From the NCBI GenBank assembly GCA_965603725.1, contig CBFDEC010000012.1, positions 13,758-77,757 of the forward strand: 64,000 nucleotides of DNA, given 5' to 3'. Positions 17,085 to 27,055 of the stretch are shown here, one piece after another (within the stretch, counting starts at the first letter, position 1; every line of letters begins with the position of its first letter). The notes below the pieces were generated by a model. The model saw only the letters and a list, made by a program, of their open reading frames with translations. It did not search any database and was not told the DNA's origin. The translations under genes and the position numbers were made by a program. The DNA comes from JAGGSN01 sp965603725 (GTDB lineage: Bacteria > Zixibacteria > MSB-5A5 > UBA10806 > 4484-95).

Positions 17085-18381
17085 GGTAATCGGCGAGCAA
17101 GAAAAACAGGCGGTGATGGAGGTTTTAGACTCCGGAATTCTATCCCGCTACCTCGGCTGCTGGCAGGCTGATTTTTACGGAGGCCCACAGGTTCAAAGCC
17201 TTGAGAAGGAATGGGCTGAACATTTTGGCGTTAAGCATGCCATCGCTGTCAACTCCTGTACCTCGGGGCTCTATTGTGCCGTTGGCGCTGCCGGAGTTAG
17301 CCCGGGAGATGAAATAATCGTATCTCCTTACTCAATGAGCTGTTCGGCTACCGCGCCGCTGATTTATGGCGCTATCCCGGTGTTTGCAGATATCGAGGAA
17401 GATTTTTATTGCCTCGACCCTAAATCAGTGGAATCCAAAATCACCGAACGAACGAAGGCTATTTTAGTCGTGGATATTTTTGGACTGCCTTACGATGCCG
17501 ATAAAATTAATTCGCTGGCTGAAAAACATGGCCTTTTCGTGATTGAAGATTGCGCCCAGGCGCCCGGGGCGCGTTATGAAGATAGGTTTGCCGGAACATT
17601 GGGAGAAATAGGCGTCTATTCGCTGAACTATCATAAACATATTCACTGCGGTGAAGGCGGAATCATCGTTACCGACAATGATGACCTGGCTGAAAAAATG
17701 CGCCTTATTCGCAATCATGCCGAGGCAGTAGTCGAAGCCAAGGGAACAACCAGCCTGGTAAACATGATCGGTTTTAATTACAGGATGACCGAAATGGAAG
17801 CCGTGGTTGCCCGCTGTCAACTGCGAAAATTAGATCGACTGGTTGCAGAACGACAGAAAAATTGCCGCTATTTGAATGAAAAATTTGCCGAGATAGAAGC
17901 TGTTGAACCCACACGGATTAGAGAACATTGCACCCATTCCTATTATGTTCAGCCTCTGAAGTTTAATGAGGAAGCCGCCGGCGTCTCTCGGGATGTTTTT
18001 ATCAACGCTGTAAAAGCAGAGCTGCCGACAACCGAACTCCGGGAAAAAGAGGGCGTTCTGATCTCCTGCGGTTATGTTAAGCCTTTATATCTCCAGCCGA
18101 TTTTTCAGAATCAAATCGCCTATGGCAAAAATGGTTTTCCGTTCAAGGGACCGCATTACAACGGCGTAGTCAATTATTCTAAAGGGATCTGCCCGGTAGC
18201 TGAAAGAATGAACGAAAAAGAATTATTCTATCACGATCTGATGCATGCTTCATTTTCACAGGATGATCTTGATGACGACATTGCGGCTTTTATAAAAGTC
18301 TGGGAGAATCGGGATGAATTGATATCGAAACCGGTATTAATAGAACAGAATAACAAAGGGATCCAGTGTTGTGTTCGATAA
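17023..18381 (+). CDS. DegT/DnrJ/EryC1-family PLP aminotransferase
   Basis: A 452-residue PLP enzyme that aminates a keto-sugar nucleotide. Visible motifs are AVNSCTSGLYCAVGAAG, the PLP-ring Asp in VIEDCAQAPGA and the PLP-Lys in YSLNYHKHIHCGEGG. It is longer than PseC, with an insertion and extended tail after residue 330. The start at 17023 (AAGGA upstream) overlaps the oxidoreductase gene by 62 bp; a further upstream ATG at 16996 is open but has no ribosome site. Pairing with a Gfo/Idh/MocA dehydrogenase suggests ring amination of a hexose or acidic sugar. Confidence 0.9.
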   Translation: MSILAIHGGQKVRKKPFPAYKVIGEQEKQAVMEVLDSGILSRYLGCWQADFYGGPQVQSLEKEWAEHFGVKHAIAVNSCTSGLYCAVGAAGVSPGDEIIVSPYSMSCSATAPLIYGAIPVFADIEEDFYCLDPKSVESKITERTKAILVVDIFGLPYDADKINSLAEKHGLFVIEDCAQAPGARYEDRFAGTLGEIGVYSLNYHKHIHCGEGGIIVTDNDDLAEKMRLIRNHAEAVVEAKGTTSLVNMIGFNYRMTEMEAVVARCQLRKLDRLVAERQKNCRYLNEKFAEIEAVEPTRIREHCTHSYYVQPLKFNEEAAGVSRDVFINAVKAELPTTELREKEGVLISCGYVKPLYLQPIFQNQIAYGKNGFPFKGPHYNGVVNYSKGICPVAERMNEKELFYHDLMHASFSQDDLDDDIAAFIKVWENRDELISKPVLIEQNNKGIQCCVR

Positions 18382-18606
18382 ATTGGTGGATGCTATTTTA
18401 TCATTGAGAGGGGTGAAGCGGCGAAACAATCTCTTGCCACATAAAGAGTTGAGGTTGCACGGACGTGTCCCTGGCCGGGCAGGCTTGGGACTTCCTTTAC
18501 GGGTCGCAATGACGATATATGATAATGTTACTTATGGGACACCACGCTGGGTTAATTAACCTTAATGTACTAAGCAAAAGATATCGATTACTAAGAGGGA
18601 TACAGA

Positions 18607-20115
18607 ATGAAAGTCGCTTTCTTTGCCAATGATCTTAAGACAGAGCTTTTTCATGCTGTAGCAGTACAACTGGAAAAGCTTGGTCATGATATCTTCTGGA
18701 TTTCTACCAGCAATACCTGGTCAAAGTGGCTAAGAAATCATGGGGTTCCAGAATCAAACCTGCTTGACTTGACTGAGTTCGGTCCTGAGTGGACAAGCAA
18801 AAAATCATTAAGCTCTGAAGAAGAACTCGAATTGCATCGGCTGGAGGCAAAAAGTGAGGTAACCATAAACAACCTGATCTTGATGGACCGTTTATCGATG
18901 TCTAAACCGTATCCAATTATACGCGCCTGCCTGTATGTTGCCGCACGCGAGTTTCGGCGTTTTATGATTGAGAACCAAATTAAGACTCTATTTTCTGAGG
19001 CAACCTGGGCTTTAGAATTGCTGGCAATTTTGATCTGCCGGGATATCGGAGGCCATTGCTATTGCCCTGGTACAGTCCGGATTCCCAGCAACCGATTTTG
19101 TTTCTTTGAAGGCTACATGCAGTCCTTGATAGCGTTAATTCGCGAGCCGGATGAAAGGCATATGGAAAAAGCCAGAGAGTTCCTGGATTATTACCTGAAT
19201 AATAATATCAAACCCTACTATTGGTATAAAGGAAATAAGTTTCCCCGACCTCATTTAGACTGGTTGAAAAAGTTATTTTTGAACCTTCGGCGGAATAATG
19301 AAGATAAGTTTGAACAGATGCGAATACCGTCCACGCATCTGGCGACAATCCGCTTATCTAATGTGATTAAAAATCGATGGTTTACCTATACAAAACCTTT
19401 CGAGGATGTTCAACTTCCTCCTCCTCGGCCATATATATTGTATGCATTGCATCAACAGCCGGAATCATCGATTGATGTCCAGGGCGCTTTCTTTTCCAAC
19501 CAGCTTGAGCTGATAAAGTCCATATCACGTTCGGTCCCGTCAACACATGAACTCTATGTTAAGGACCATCGCCATTGTATCGGAGAACGCCCGCTTCGAT
19601 TCTATAAGACAATTAAACGTATCCCCGGCGTGCGGCTGATTAATCCTTTCATCGACAGCCATCAACTCATCAAGCATGCCGACCTAGTAATCTCGGTTTC
19701 GGGCACGATCGCCTATGAAGCCGCCCTTTTCGGCAGACCGGCAATGACTGTCGCTCCCATGTTTTTTGGACCGATCCTGGAAGTCAATGGCATTAATCCC
19801 TACCGGCAATCGTTCAGCGATATATTTAACTGCCTTAGCGGTAAAAACGAATACAATGCTGACAGCAGACGCCAGAAAAATATTGAATTTCTGGCCTGGC
19901 TGTTGGCGCAATCTTTCGAAGGAGTTGTCAGCGATCCCCGAAGTAATCCGGAATGCATGTCTCCTGAAAATATCGAGCGTGTAGCGAAGGCTATGGATAT
20001 TGCAATAAAGAATCAGTCAATGGAGATGCATCGCCTTAAAGTGCACAGCATAGCCAAGTCGGATGCAAAATCGAATAACAGCAAATATAACAGCGCGGTG
20101 ACCTCTAAATGTTGA
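18607..20115 (+). CDS. Capsule-type glycosyltransferase-like protein
   Basis: A 502-residue protein. The C-terminal half resembles capsular polysaccharide transferases of the KpsC/KpsS type: LYVKDHRHCIGERP, PFIDSHQLIKHADLVISVSG, TIAYEAALFGRPAMTVAPMF. In that family this region holds the donor-binding site. The N-terminal half (ATWALELLAILICRDIGGH) looks like an acceptor domain. No membrane segment is seen. A good AGAGGG ribosome site precedes the ATG, and the end overlaps the polymerase gene by 7 bp. The 225-bp gap before it holds repeat-like DNA and no convincing gene. Confidence 0.7.
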   Translation: MKVAFFANDLKTELFHAVAVQLEKLGHDIFWISTSNTWSKWLRNHGVPESNLLDLTEFGPEWTSKKSLSSEEELELHRLEAKSEVTINNLILMDRLSMSKPYPIIRACLYVAAREFRRFMIENQIKTLFSEATWALELLAILICRDIGGHCYCPGTVRIPSNRFCFFEGYMQSLIALIREPDERHMEKAREFLDYYLNNNIKPYYWYKGNKFPRPHLDWLKKLFLNLRRNNEDKFEQMRIPSTHLATIRLSNVIKNRWFTYTKPFEDVQLPPPRPYILYALHQQPESSIDVQGAFFSNQLELIKSISRSVPSTHELYVKDHRHCIGERPLRFYKTIKRIPGVRLINPFIDSHQLIKHADLVISVSGTIAYEAALFGRPAMTVAPMFFGPILEVNGINPYRQSFSDIFNCLSGKNEYNADSRRQKNIEFLAWLLAQSFEGVVSDPRSNPECMSPENIERVAKAMDIAIKNQSMEMHRLKVHSIAKSDAKSNNSKYNSAVTSKC

Positions 20116-21401
20116 AGCATATATTTCAATACAGGAGATATCTTTTTCTTTACCTGGCGATTCTTACGATGTTGATTCAATCATTTGTAGTATCAACCGC
20201 CATAAAAGGCCTTCTGCTGCCGTATGTATTCATCCTGTCGCAATTCTCTTTAGACCTGATCAGAGTGCTGCTTAATAGAAAAACTATAAATGTATTTTCA
20301 TATTTCATCATCTTCTTTTTCAGCTTTGTTTTCTGGCAACTTTTGGCCCAGCTTTTTAATGCGATCTACCAGCCGGTTTTTTACACATTTCCAACTGCTA
20401 TATTGCTATCTCCTGAAAATGCTTCAGTCAGTATTTTCCGAAACAGTATGATCACTCAAAGCATGTATTTGATAACATGTATAATATTTTTCCTTTATTT
20501 GTTGAAATATATGCAGACTGCCAACAGCGCTGAAATGATTATTAAGATTGCCAGATTCGGTATAATTGTATTCGTTGTCTACGGGTTTGTTGAATATATC
20601 GGTTATTTCATAACCGGCCACAGTATCGATGTTATTTCAAATCGAATCACCGCCGTTGATTATCATTACGGGAAAACTCAGCTAATAACGCTTGGCGGTC
20701 TTATTATTCCAAGGATAAAGTCGCTGACCAGCGAACCGTCGGTCTTTAGCTTTTCGGTTCTGCCTTTTGCAATATTGTTTTACTATATGAAAGATAAAAT
20801 ATACATATTATTTTTAATCGCAGCGCTTCTTTCGACCTCCACAACGGCCATAATCGGAATTATAATGTTTATCATAATTGAAGCCGTGGTTTTTAAAAAA
20901 TATGTAAAACTTGGGATTACTTTAATAGCGGTTCTCGCTTTTATTTCGATAGTTGATACTACTATTTTATTTGATTTTTACAAATATACTTATCTGAAGC
21001 TTAGTTTACAGCACGTATCCGGCATTGATAGATTCGAAAACTTCCATAATTCGTTAGCTTTCTTTTTTAGTTCAGATGTGTTTCATTTTCTGTTTGGCTA
21101 TGGATTTGGGTATATAAGGTCAGTGGATGGTTTCAGCACTCTGCTGGTAAATATAGGGCTTGTCGGGTTCATAGCCTATGTAGCTTTCTTTGCTTATCCG
21201 CTGCTAAAATTAAAGTATAATTCCGATTATAAAAAAGGCTTGTTAGTTTCAAATATTGTGTTGATGGCGTTAATTTTCATAAGCGTAACGGAGTTTTATT
21301 GTTTTCATATATGGTTTTTAGCGGCTTTAGCATGGTACGAGTATTTAAAAGAGAAAAGGCACGCGCCGTTAATTCGGTGTAAGCAAATACAATATGCATA
21401 G
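20109..21401 (+). CDS. Wzy-like O-antigen/exopolysaccharide polymerase or ligase
   Basis: A 430-residue, very hydrophobic, AT-rich protein with about eleven predicted membrane segments and one longer polar loop around residues 300-340. The LFGYGFGYIRSVDGFSTLLVNIGLVGFIAY stretch, broken by a loop, matches the C-terminal pattern of the O-antigen ligase/polymerase superfamily. Together with a Wzx flippase and a Wzz-like protein downstream it completes a Wzx/Wzy-type assembly route. Sequence alone cannot tell polymerase from ligase. Confidence 0.8.
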   Translation: MLKHIFQYRRYLFLYLAILTMLIQSFVVSTAIKGLLLPYVFILSQFSLDLIRVLLNRKTINVFSYFIIFFFSFVFWQLLAQLFNAIYQPVFYTFPTAILLSPENASVSIFRNSMITQSMYLITCIIFFLYLLKYMQTANSAEMIIKIARFGIIVFVVYGFVEYIGYFITGHSIDVISNRITAVDYHYGKTQLITLGGLIIPRIKSLTSEPSVFSFSVLPFAILFYYMKDKIYILFLIAALLSTSTTAIIGIIMFIIIEAVVFKKYVKLGITLIAVLAFISIVDTTILFDFYKYTYLKLSLQHVSGIDRFENFHNSLAFFFSSDVFHFLFGYGFGYIRSVDGFSTLLVNIGLVGFIAYVAFFAYPLLKLKYNSDYKKGLLVSNIVLMALIFISVTEFYCFHIWFLAALAWYEYLKEKRHAPLIRCKQIQYA

Positions 21402-21531
21402 TTGTAAATTCAAGATGTCTATTCCGGGTGGAGTTGTGTAAATATAATTCTGAAGAGAACGACGACTTTGGCTTTTAATTATTGAAACAACGATCAGTCA
21501 AGAATAGATTCATTTATAAAGGAGCAATCAG

Positions 21532-22164
21532 ATGGCTATTGAATTTAAAACTGAACAGGAGAAATTCTGGTCGGGAGAATTTGGTGATCAGTATATTGAG
21601 CGGAACTGCGATGAATCAATTATAGCGGCCAATACCGCCCTTTTTTCCAGGATACTTTCCCGCACTGATTCTGTTAAATCCGTTATTGAATTCGGCGCTA
21701 ATATTGGGCTAAACCTGATTGCAATTAAAAGGCTTCTCCCTAACATAGACCTTTCCGCAATCGAGATAAACCCAAAAGCGGTCGAGGAGCTTAATAAGAT
21801 TGATTGCGTAAAAACTTATCCGCAATCCATACTGGAATACGAGGTTGATTTTCAACGTGATTTTGTCCTCACAAAAGGAGTGTTAATTCATATTAATCCA
21901 GGAATGCTTCCGGTAGCTTACGACCTGATGTACAGGACATCAAGTCGGTACATCTGTGTAATAGAGTATTACAATCCTACTCCCGTCGAAGTCGACTATC
22001 GCGGTCATCGTGAAAGGCTGTTCAAACGCGATTTTGCCGGCGAGTTGATGGATAATTATGACGATCTCAGGCTGCTTGACTATGGCTTTGTCTACCGCCG
22101 CGATAACAACTTCATCTACGGGGATGAGAACTGGTTCCTGTTGGAAAAACAGTGCGCAAAATGA
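21532..22164 (+). CDS. Pseudaminic-acid-biosynthesis-associated methylase
   Basis: A 210-residue SAM-dependent methyltransferase. The start EFKTEQEKFWSGEFGDQYIE and the SAM-binding VIEFGANIGLNLIAI are characteristic of the family named for its co-occurrence with pseudaminate genes (TIGR03587 type). LTKGVLIHINP corresponds to the post-motif region. It lies 130 bp after the polymerase gene with its own GGAGC ribosome site. The family's exact acceptor is not established; methylation of a nonulosonate or glycan hydroxyl is likely. Confidence 0.88.
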   Translation: MAIEFKTEQEKFWSGEFGDQYIERNCDESIIAANTALFSRILSRTDSVKSVIEFGANIGLNLIAIKRLLPNIDLSAIEINPKAVEELNKIDCVKTYPQSILEYEVDFQRDFVLTKGVLIHINPGMLPVAYDLMYRTSSRYICVIEYYNPTPVEVDYRGHRERLFKRDFAGELMDNYDDLRLLDYGFVYRRDNNFIYGDENWFLLEKQCAK

Positions 22165-22319
22165 TATCAGGGAGCAGCAAAAAGCAGATTTAATCCTATT
22201 TATTTTGCCAGTGTTCCGAAGCACGAGAAAAAATTACGCCAGCTGTCTCTGTTATATATAAAGAAATATAATCGAGCTGTCGATTCATAATATAATATAG
22301 TTAATTTTGTGGAGTTTGA

Positions 22320-23756
22320 ATGCTTTTTAATTCATATGTATATATTTTTTTGTTTTTACCCGTTACTCTTGCAGTTTATTTTCTTTTAAACCATAAGCAA
22401 TTAATTGTTGCCGGGAAGATATGGCTGGTTATCGCTTCCTTGTTCTTTTATTCATATTGGAATCCTGTATACCTGCCGCTGATACTCGCCTCGATGATTG
22501 TAAACTATTTCATAGGTACGGCGCTGTCAAAGGGTGATTATCAGGCTCGAAATTGGCTGGTTTCAAGAAAGAGTATTTTAATTTACGGCATAATATTTAA
22601 TTTAGGTTTGCTGGGCTATTACAAGTACGCCGACTTTTTTATAAAGAACGCTAATTTTATCTTCGGCGCCGATATACATCTGTTAAGACTGGTATTGCCG
22701 CTGGCAATCAGTTTCTTCACCTTTCAGCAGATCGCCTATTTGGTTGACAGCTATCAGGACAGATCCGGCAAATATAATTTTATTAATTTTGCTTTATTTG
22801 TATCGTTTTTCCCTCAGCTGATTTCGGGTCCAATTGTCCATCACAAGGAAATGATGCCTCAGTTTAGGATGACCAAAAATAAATACGTTAATTATAAAAA
22901 CCTTTCAACTGGTATTTTTATATTCTTTCTGGGTCTGTTTAAGAAGGTTATAATTGCCGACACCCTGGCAGTTGTGGCCGCAAACGGCCTTGACAACATG
23001 GCCGCCCTGACGTTTGCCCAGGCCTGGATCTCATCATTGAGCTACACCTGCCAGCTATATTTCGATTTTTCCGGCTATACCGATATGGCTATCGGGACAG
23101 CCTACATGTTTAATATAGTACTACCCCTGAACTTCAACTCTCCATACAAGGCTTTGAACATCCAGGATTTCTGGCGCAGATGGCATATGACTTTAAGTCG
23201 CTGGCTGCGTGATTATTTATATATTCCACTTGGCGGCAATAAAAAGGGCAATATAAGAACGTATATAAATCTATTCGCAACTTTCTTGCTTGGCGGATTG
23301 TGGCATGGAGCAGGCTGGACTTTTATAGCCTGGGGAGCCATGCATGGCCTTGGAACCGCCATACACAAGTTCTGGCAAAATCTCGGAATTCGCCTGCCCA
23401 AACCTGCGGCATGGCTTATGACATTTATGTTTGTTCATTTTGCCTGGGTATTTTTTAGAGCGACTTCTTTTAAAGACGCTGTCAAAGTCTTAAAAAGTAT
23501 GTTCGCATTTAATACTATCAACACGATTTCTTTCCTGGATGAGTTGAAAGCGCTGAATTTTGAGAAAACAATCGAAACCGTTTTCAGTTTTACTATTCTG
23601 CTCATTGCGCTTGTTGTTTCTATCCGCTTTAAAAACAGTAATGAACTTAGACCAAATCTGAACTTCCGCTACCTGATGTGTGTGGCTTTACTTACGGTCA
23701 GCGGTTTTATTTTTTTAAATGGCAATATATCGGAATTTCTTTATTTTAATTTTTAG
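22320..23756 (+). CDS. MBOAT-family polysaccharide O-acyltransferase
   Basis: A 478-residue polytopic protein of the AlgI/PatA/DltB type that passes acyl (usually acetyl) groups across the inner membrane to glycans. It contains the family signature RRWHMTLSRWLRDYLYIPLG and the catalytic-His segment LLGGLWHGAGWTFIAWG. A GGAG ribosome site lies 8 bp ahead of the ATG. The following gene encodes an SGNH-like partner, the same arrangement as AlgI with AlgJ/AlgX or DltB with DltD. Confidence 0.93.
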   Translation: MLFNSYVYIFLFLPVTLAVYFLLNHKQLIVAGKIWLVIASLFFYSYWNPVYLPLILASMIVNYFIGTALSKGDYQARNWLVSRKSILIYGIIFNLGLLGYYKYADFFIKNANFIFGADIHLLRLVLPLAISFFTFQQIAYLVDSYQDRSGKYNFINFALFVSFFPQLISGPIVHHKEMMPQFRMTKNKYVNYKNLSTGIFIFFLGLFKKVIIADTLAVVAANGLDNMAALTFAQAWISSLSYTCQLYFDFSGYTDMAIGTAYMFNIVLPLNFNSPYKALNIQDFWRRWHMTLSRWLRDYLYIPLGGNKKGNIRTYINLFATFLLGGLWHGAGWTFIAWGAMHGLGTAIHKFWQNLGIRLPKPAAWLMTFMFVHFAWVFFRATSFKDAVKVLKSMFAFNTINTISFLDELKALNFEKTIETVFSFTILLIALVVSIRFKNSNELRPNLNFRYLMCVALLTVSGFIFLNGNISEFLYFNF

Positions 23757-23766
23757 GAGCCTGCTG

Positions 23767-24777
23767 TTGCTTGAATCATATAAACGTTTCCTGTTATTCA
23801 TCCCGATCGTTTCGGTTGTCCTGTACGCCTTTATTTTCATGGTGGTGAATATAGTAATCGACCCGTACCGGGAGTATGGATTGACAGATACAAAAAAATA
23901 TTTTCAATCATATTATACGGTTCCCTTTAAGATGTACCAGAAACTTCGTCATGACAAATATGTCCTGGTTTTTGGCACATCGCATTCCGCCACTATTTCG
24001 GCTGAACTCTTAAACCATAAGACGCTGAATATGTCCACCTCGGTTTATGGCAATCCCGTAGACGTTTACTATTTTTTAAAAAATCTCGACAGGCCACAAA
24101 TATCGAATATCGAAAAAATTTATTACCTGATAGATTACAATGTATTTGAAGACAAAAAAAGCGACTACCCCGATATTAATTTTAACTCTAAAATCGATTT
24201 TTTTTATCAGACTGCAAACAATCTAAATAAAAAGAAAATACTCAGAGCTGTTGATAACATACTGAAATACCTTCTCCGCAATAATACTACTGAAATTACC
24301 GATAACGGTGAATTTGTTTATGTGAGACCGGTCGCTTATCGCAATATTGTATATAAAGACAGGATAAAGTTTTCTTTTTCCGGGCAGAGTATTGAACACC
24401 TGGAGAAAATCGATAAATTCTGCAAAAGTCAGAACATAGAAATCATATATTTCAAATCGATTTTCAGTCGCTATTTTTTGCAAAATGTCGATTTTGAATC
24501 TGTTGAGTCTCAATTGTCAAGAGTGTTGAATATAATTGATGAGATGTATTGTCTTATGTATGTTGAGGGCGTTTCAGACAACATGGACAATTTTCGCAAC
24601 CCGACGCATCATATTCATAAGATTGCTAAAATAGAGATCGATATTCTCAGGTCGCCAACGCTCCGGAATCGCTACAGAGTTACAAAGGCAAATCTTGATG
24701 ATTATATGAAAGTATTGAAAAGGAATGTTTTTAACTATCCAATAGTGTTAAACTATCCCTCATCTAAAACAGACTAA
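23767..24777 (+). CDS. Membrane-anchored SGNH-like acyl-transfer partner
   Basis: One membrane segment at the N terminus (FLLFIPIVSVVLYAFIFMVV) is followed by a periplasmic domain. FGTSHSATIS carries a likely nucleophile Ser in a G-x-S-x-S context, and NPTHHIHKI near the C terminus supplies a plausible catalytic His, as in AlgJ/DltD-like proteins. I prefer the TTG at 23767, which has AGGAG seven bases upstream and follows the MBOAT stop. The ATG at 23719 would overlap the MBOAT gene by 38 bp. The two genes probably acylate the surface polysaccharide together. Confidence 0.7.
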   Translation: MLESYKRFLLFIPIVSVVLYAFIFMVVNIVIDPYREYGLTDTKKYFQSYYTVPFKMYQKLRHDKYVLVFGTSHSATISAELLNHKTLNMSTSVYGNPVDVYYFLKNLDRPQISNIEKIYYLIDYNVFEDKKSDYPDINFNSKIDFFYQTANNLNKKKILRAVDNILKYLLRNNTTEITDNGEFVYVRPVAYRNIVYKDRIKFSFSGQSIEHLEKIDKFCKSQNIEIIYFKSIFSRYFLQNVDFESVESQLSRVLNIIDEMYCLMYVEGVSDNMDNFRNPTHHIHKIAKIEIDILRSPTLRNRYRVTKANLDDYMKVLKRNVFNYPIVLNYPSSKTD

Positions 24778-24792
24778 TAAGGCAATCAAGCT

Positions 24793-25917
24793 ATGATTAT
24801 AGTTAATTCACGTTTTCTTACCCAGCCAATCTCGGGCGTTCAAAGAGTCGCTATCGAGGCGTCTTTAGAAATAAAGCGGTTGAGCAAGGACGTTAAATTT
24901 ATTACTCCACGTAATATTATTCATACGGACATAGCGGAAACATTAGAAGCGGAAATATGCGGCAGGTTTACCGGACATCTATGGGAGCAGATAGATTTGC
25001 CGATACATTTAAACAAATGCGGCAAACCTCTTCTTTTAAATTTAGCGAACACGGCTCCGGTATTATACAATAATCAAATTGCAACAATTCATGATTTAGC
25101 CTTTTTGGCTAATCCTAATTGGTATTCAAAAAAGTTTTATTATTTCTACAAATTTCTTATTCCGAGAATAGCCAAGAATTCATTGAAAATAATAACAGTT
25201 AGCGAATATTCAAGACAAGAAATAATTAAGCGTTTAAATGTTTCTTATGATAAAATTGAGGTAATGTATTGCGCCATATCCGACAAATTTTTAAACTCAG
25301 TTAATAACTCTATGCCAAATAAATACGGCAAATATATTCTGGCTGTTTCCTCATTAAATCCTCGAAAAAATTTTGAAGGAATTGTATCCGCATTTAATAA
25401 GTTGAACTTAAGGGATACTAAGCTGGTAATAGTCGGCTGCAAAAGTAAACATGTCAACAATCCCAAATTAAAAACTATGATTCAATCGAACAATCAGATA
25501 GTGTTTGCTGGTCATGTGTCGGATGATGAATTAATCGGGCTATATAAAAACGCCGGACTGCTCGTTTTCCCATCACTATATGAGGGTTTTGGGATGCCTC
25601 CTCTTGAGGCAATGGCTTGCGGGTGTTCATGTCTGGTGTCTAATACCAGTTCCCTGCCTGAGGTTTGCGGTGAAGCGGCTTTGTATTGCGACCCTTATAA
25701 TACTCTGGATATTGCCGATAAAATGAGAAGACTGCTTGAGGATAGTGAATTAAGAAAGCAGCTTATTAAGCAAGGCTATAGCCAAATAAATAAATTTAGT
25801 TGGAGTAAAGCGGCCAAGGCATTTTTAGGAGTTTGCGAGAAATTAAATAATGGAAAAAATTGCGTTAGTCCACGATTGGTTAATAACACTCGGCGGTGCC
25901 GAAAGAGTATTTGCTGA
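24793..25917 (+). CDS. GT4-family glycosyltransferase
   Basis: A 374-residue GT-B glycosyltransferase. The C-terminal domain has the standard group 1 features: AVSSLNPRKNFEGIV, FAGHVSDDELIGLYKNA, and the E-x7-E motif in YEGFGMPPLEAMACG, which contacts the nucleotide sugar. The N-terminal acceptor domain includes SGVQRVAIEA. It acts on the cytoplasmic face to extend a lipid-linked oligosaccharide. Its 3' end overlaps the next glycosyltransferase by 68 bp, an unusually long overlap, although both reading frames are clearly coding. Confidence 0.93.
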   Translation: MIIVNSRFLTQPISGVQRVAIEASLEIKRLSKDVKFITPRNIIHTDIAETLEAEICGRFTGHLWEQIDLPIHLNKCGKPLLLNLANTAPVLYNNQIATIHDLAFLANPNWYSKKFYYFYKFLIPRIAKNSLKIITVSEYSRQEIIKRLNVSYDKIEVMYCAISDKFLNSVNNSMPNKYGKYILAVSSLNPRKNFEGIVSAFNKLNLRDTKLVIVGCKSKHVNNPKLKTMIQSNNQIVFAGHVSDDELIGLYKNAGLLVFPSLYEGFGMPPLEAMACGCSCLVSNTSSLPEVCGEAALYCDPYNTLDIADKMRRLLEDSELRKQLIKQGYSQINKFSWSKAAKAFLGVCEKLNNGKNCVSPRLVNNTRRCRKSIC

Positions 25918-27055
25918 GATATATGATCTTTATCCAGCGCCAGTATATACTCTTGCTAAAAGCGAGATGAATTTAAAGGACTCTATCTTCGAGAATGCGG
26001 ATATTCATACTTCTTTTTTACAGAGATTTCCGCGAATTGAAAAAAAATATAGAGACTATTTATTGTTTTTTCCGTTGGCAGTTGAACAATTTGATTTGTC
26101 TGAATACGATGTCATTATTTCATCATCGCACGCAGCAGCTAAAGGCGTTCTGACCGGAACAAATCAGCTGCATATCAGCTATTTCAATGGAATTATGAAT
26201 TACGCCTGGGATCTGTATCATCACTATTTAAAAGAAGCAAAGCTGGACAAAGGAATAAAAGCCTGGCTGGCAAAAATTATCCTTCATTATATCCGGCAAT
26301 GGGACATTTCAACCGCCAACCGGGTTGATTATTACATAGCCATCTCGAAATATATGGCCAGGAGTATAAAGAAAATATATGGCCGTGAATCAACGATTAT
26401 CTATCCTCCGGTGGATATTGAAAGATTCAAACTTGAACTTACAAAAGATGACTACTACCTGGCAGTAGGCCGTCTTGTCCCTGTCAAGAATATGGATTTG
26501 ATCGTTTGCGCTTTCACGATGATGCCGGAGAAGAGGCTTGTTATCCTGGGCGACGGACCGGAAAGGAAAAAACTGCAAACTGCTTCCGGTAAAAATATAG
26601 AATTTCTGGGCAATCAGGACAGTCGGGTCGTTGCCGAGTATATGGCGAAAGCCCGAGCACTGGTTACCGCCTCGGTTGAGTCGTTCGGCATTGCTACTGT
26701 AGAGGCGCAGGCGTGCGGTGCTCCCGTGATAGCCTATGGCGGCGGCGGAGCGCTTGAAACTGTCATCGATAATAAAACTGGAATATTCTTCCATAAGCAT
26801 GAGCCCGATGAAATAATAAATGCCGTTAACGGGTTTGAAAAAATATATGACACTTTTAATCCGGAAACGATTAGCGCTTATGCTAAGCGGTTTTCGACTG
26901 AGAGGTTTTGCAGAGAATTTAAGTCGTTTGTAGAGGAGAAAATCGATTTGCACTTTAATAAGGAAGCCAAACCCGAAATTCATAATCTTGTTTTGAAAAG
27001 AATGAACGAAACCGAAACTGCGCCCGAAAGACTGAAGGATATAACGACCCTATGA
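25850..27055 (+). CDS. GT4-family glycosyltransferase (mannosyltransferase-like)
   Basis: A 401-residue GT-B enzyme starting KIALVHDWLITLGGAERVF, an opening common to WbaZ-type mannosyltransferases. SSSHAAAKGVLTG, YYLAVGRLVPVKNMDLIV and the E-x7-E motif in VESFGIATVEAQACGAP are all present. The ATG at 25850 lies inside the preceding gene. The end overlaps the following broken methyltransferase gene by 4 bp (ATGA). Confidence 0.92.
   Translation: MEKIALVHDWLITLGGAERVFAEIYDLYPAPVYTLAKSEMNLKDSIFENADIHTSFLQRFPRIEKKYRDYLLFFPLAVEQFDLSEYDVIISSSHAAAKGVLTGTNQLHISYFNGIMNYAWDLYHHYLKEAKLDKGIKAWLAKIILHYIRQWDISTANRVDYYIAISKYMARSIKKIYGRESTIIYPPVDIERFKLELTKDDYYLAVGRLVPVKNMDLIVCAFTMMPEKRLVILGDGPERKKLQTASGKNIEFLGNQDSRVVAEYMAKARALVTASVESFGIATVEAQACGAPVIAYGGGGALETVIDNKTGIFFHKHEPDEIINAVNGFEKIYDTFNPETISAYAKRFSTERFCREFKSFVEEKIDLHFNKEAKPEIHNLVLKRMNETETAPERLKDITTL

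Noticed and set aside
18371..18559. 62-codon ORF between the DegT gene and the 18607 gene
   Set aside because: No ribosome site; the DNA looks like a degraded intergenic repeat (ACGTGTCCCTGG and CGCAATGACG pieces).
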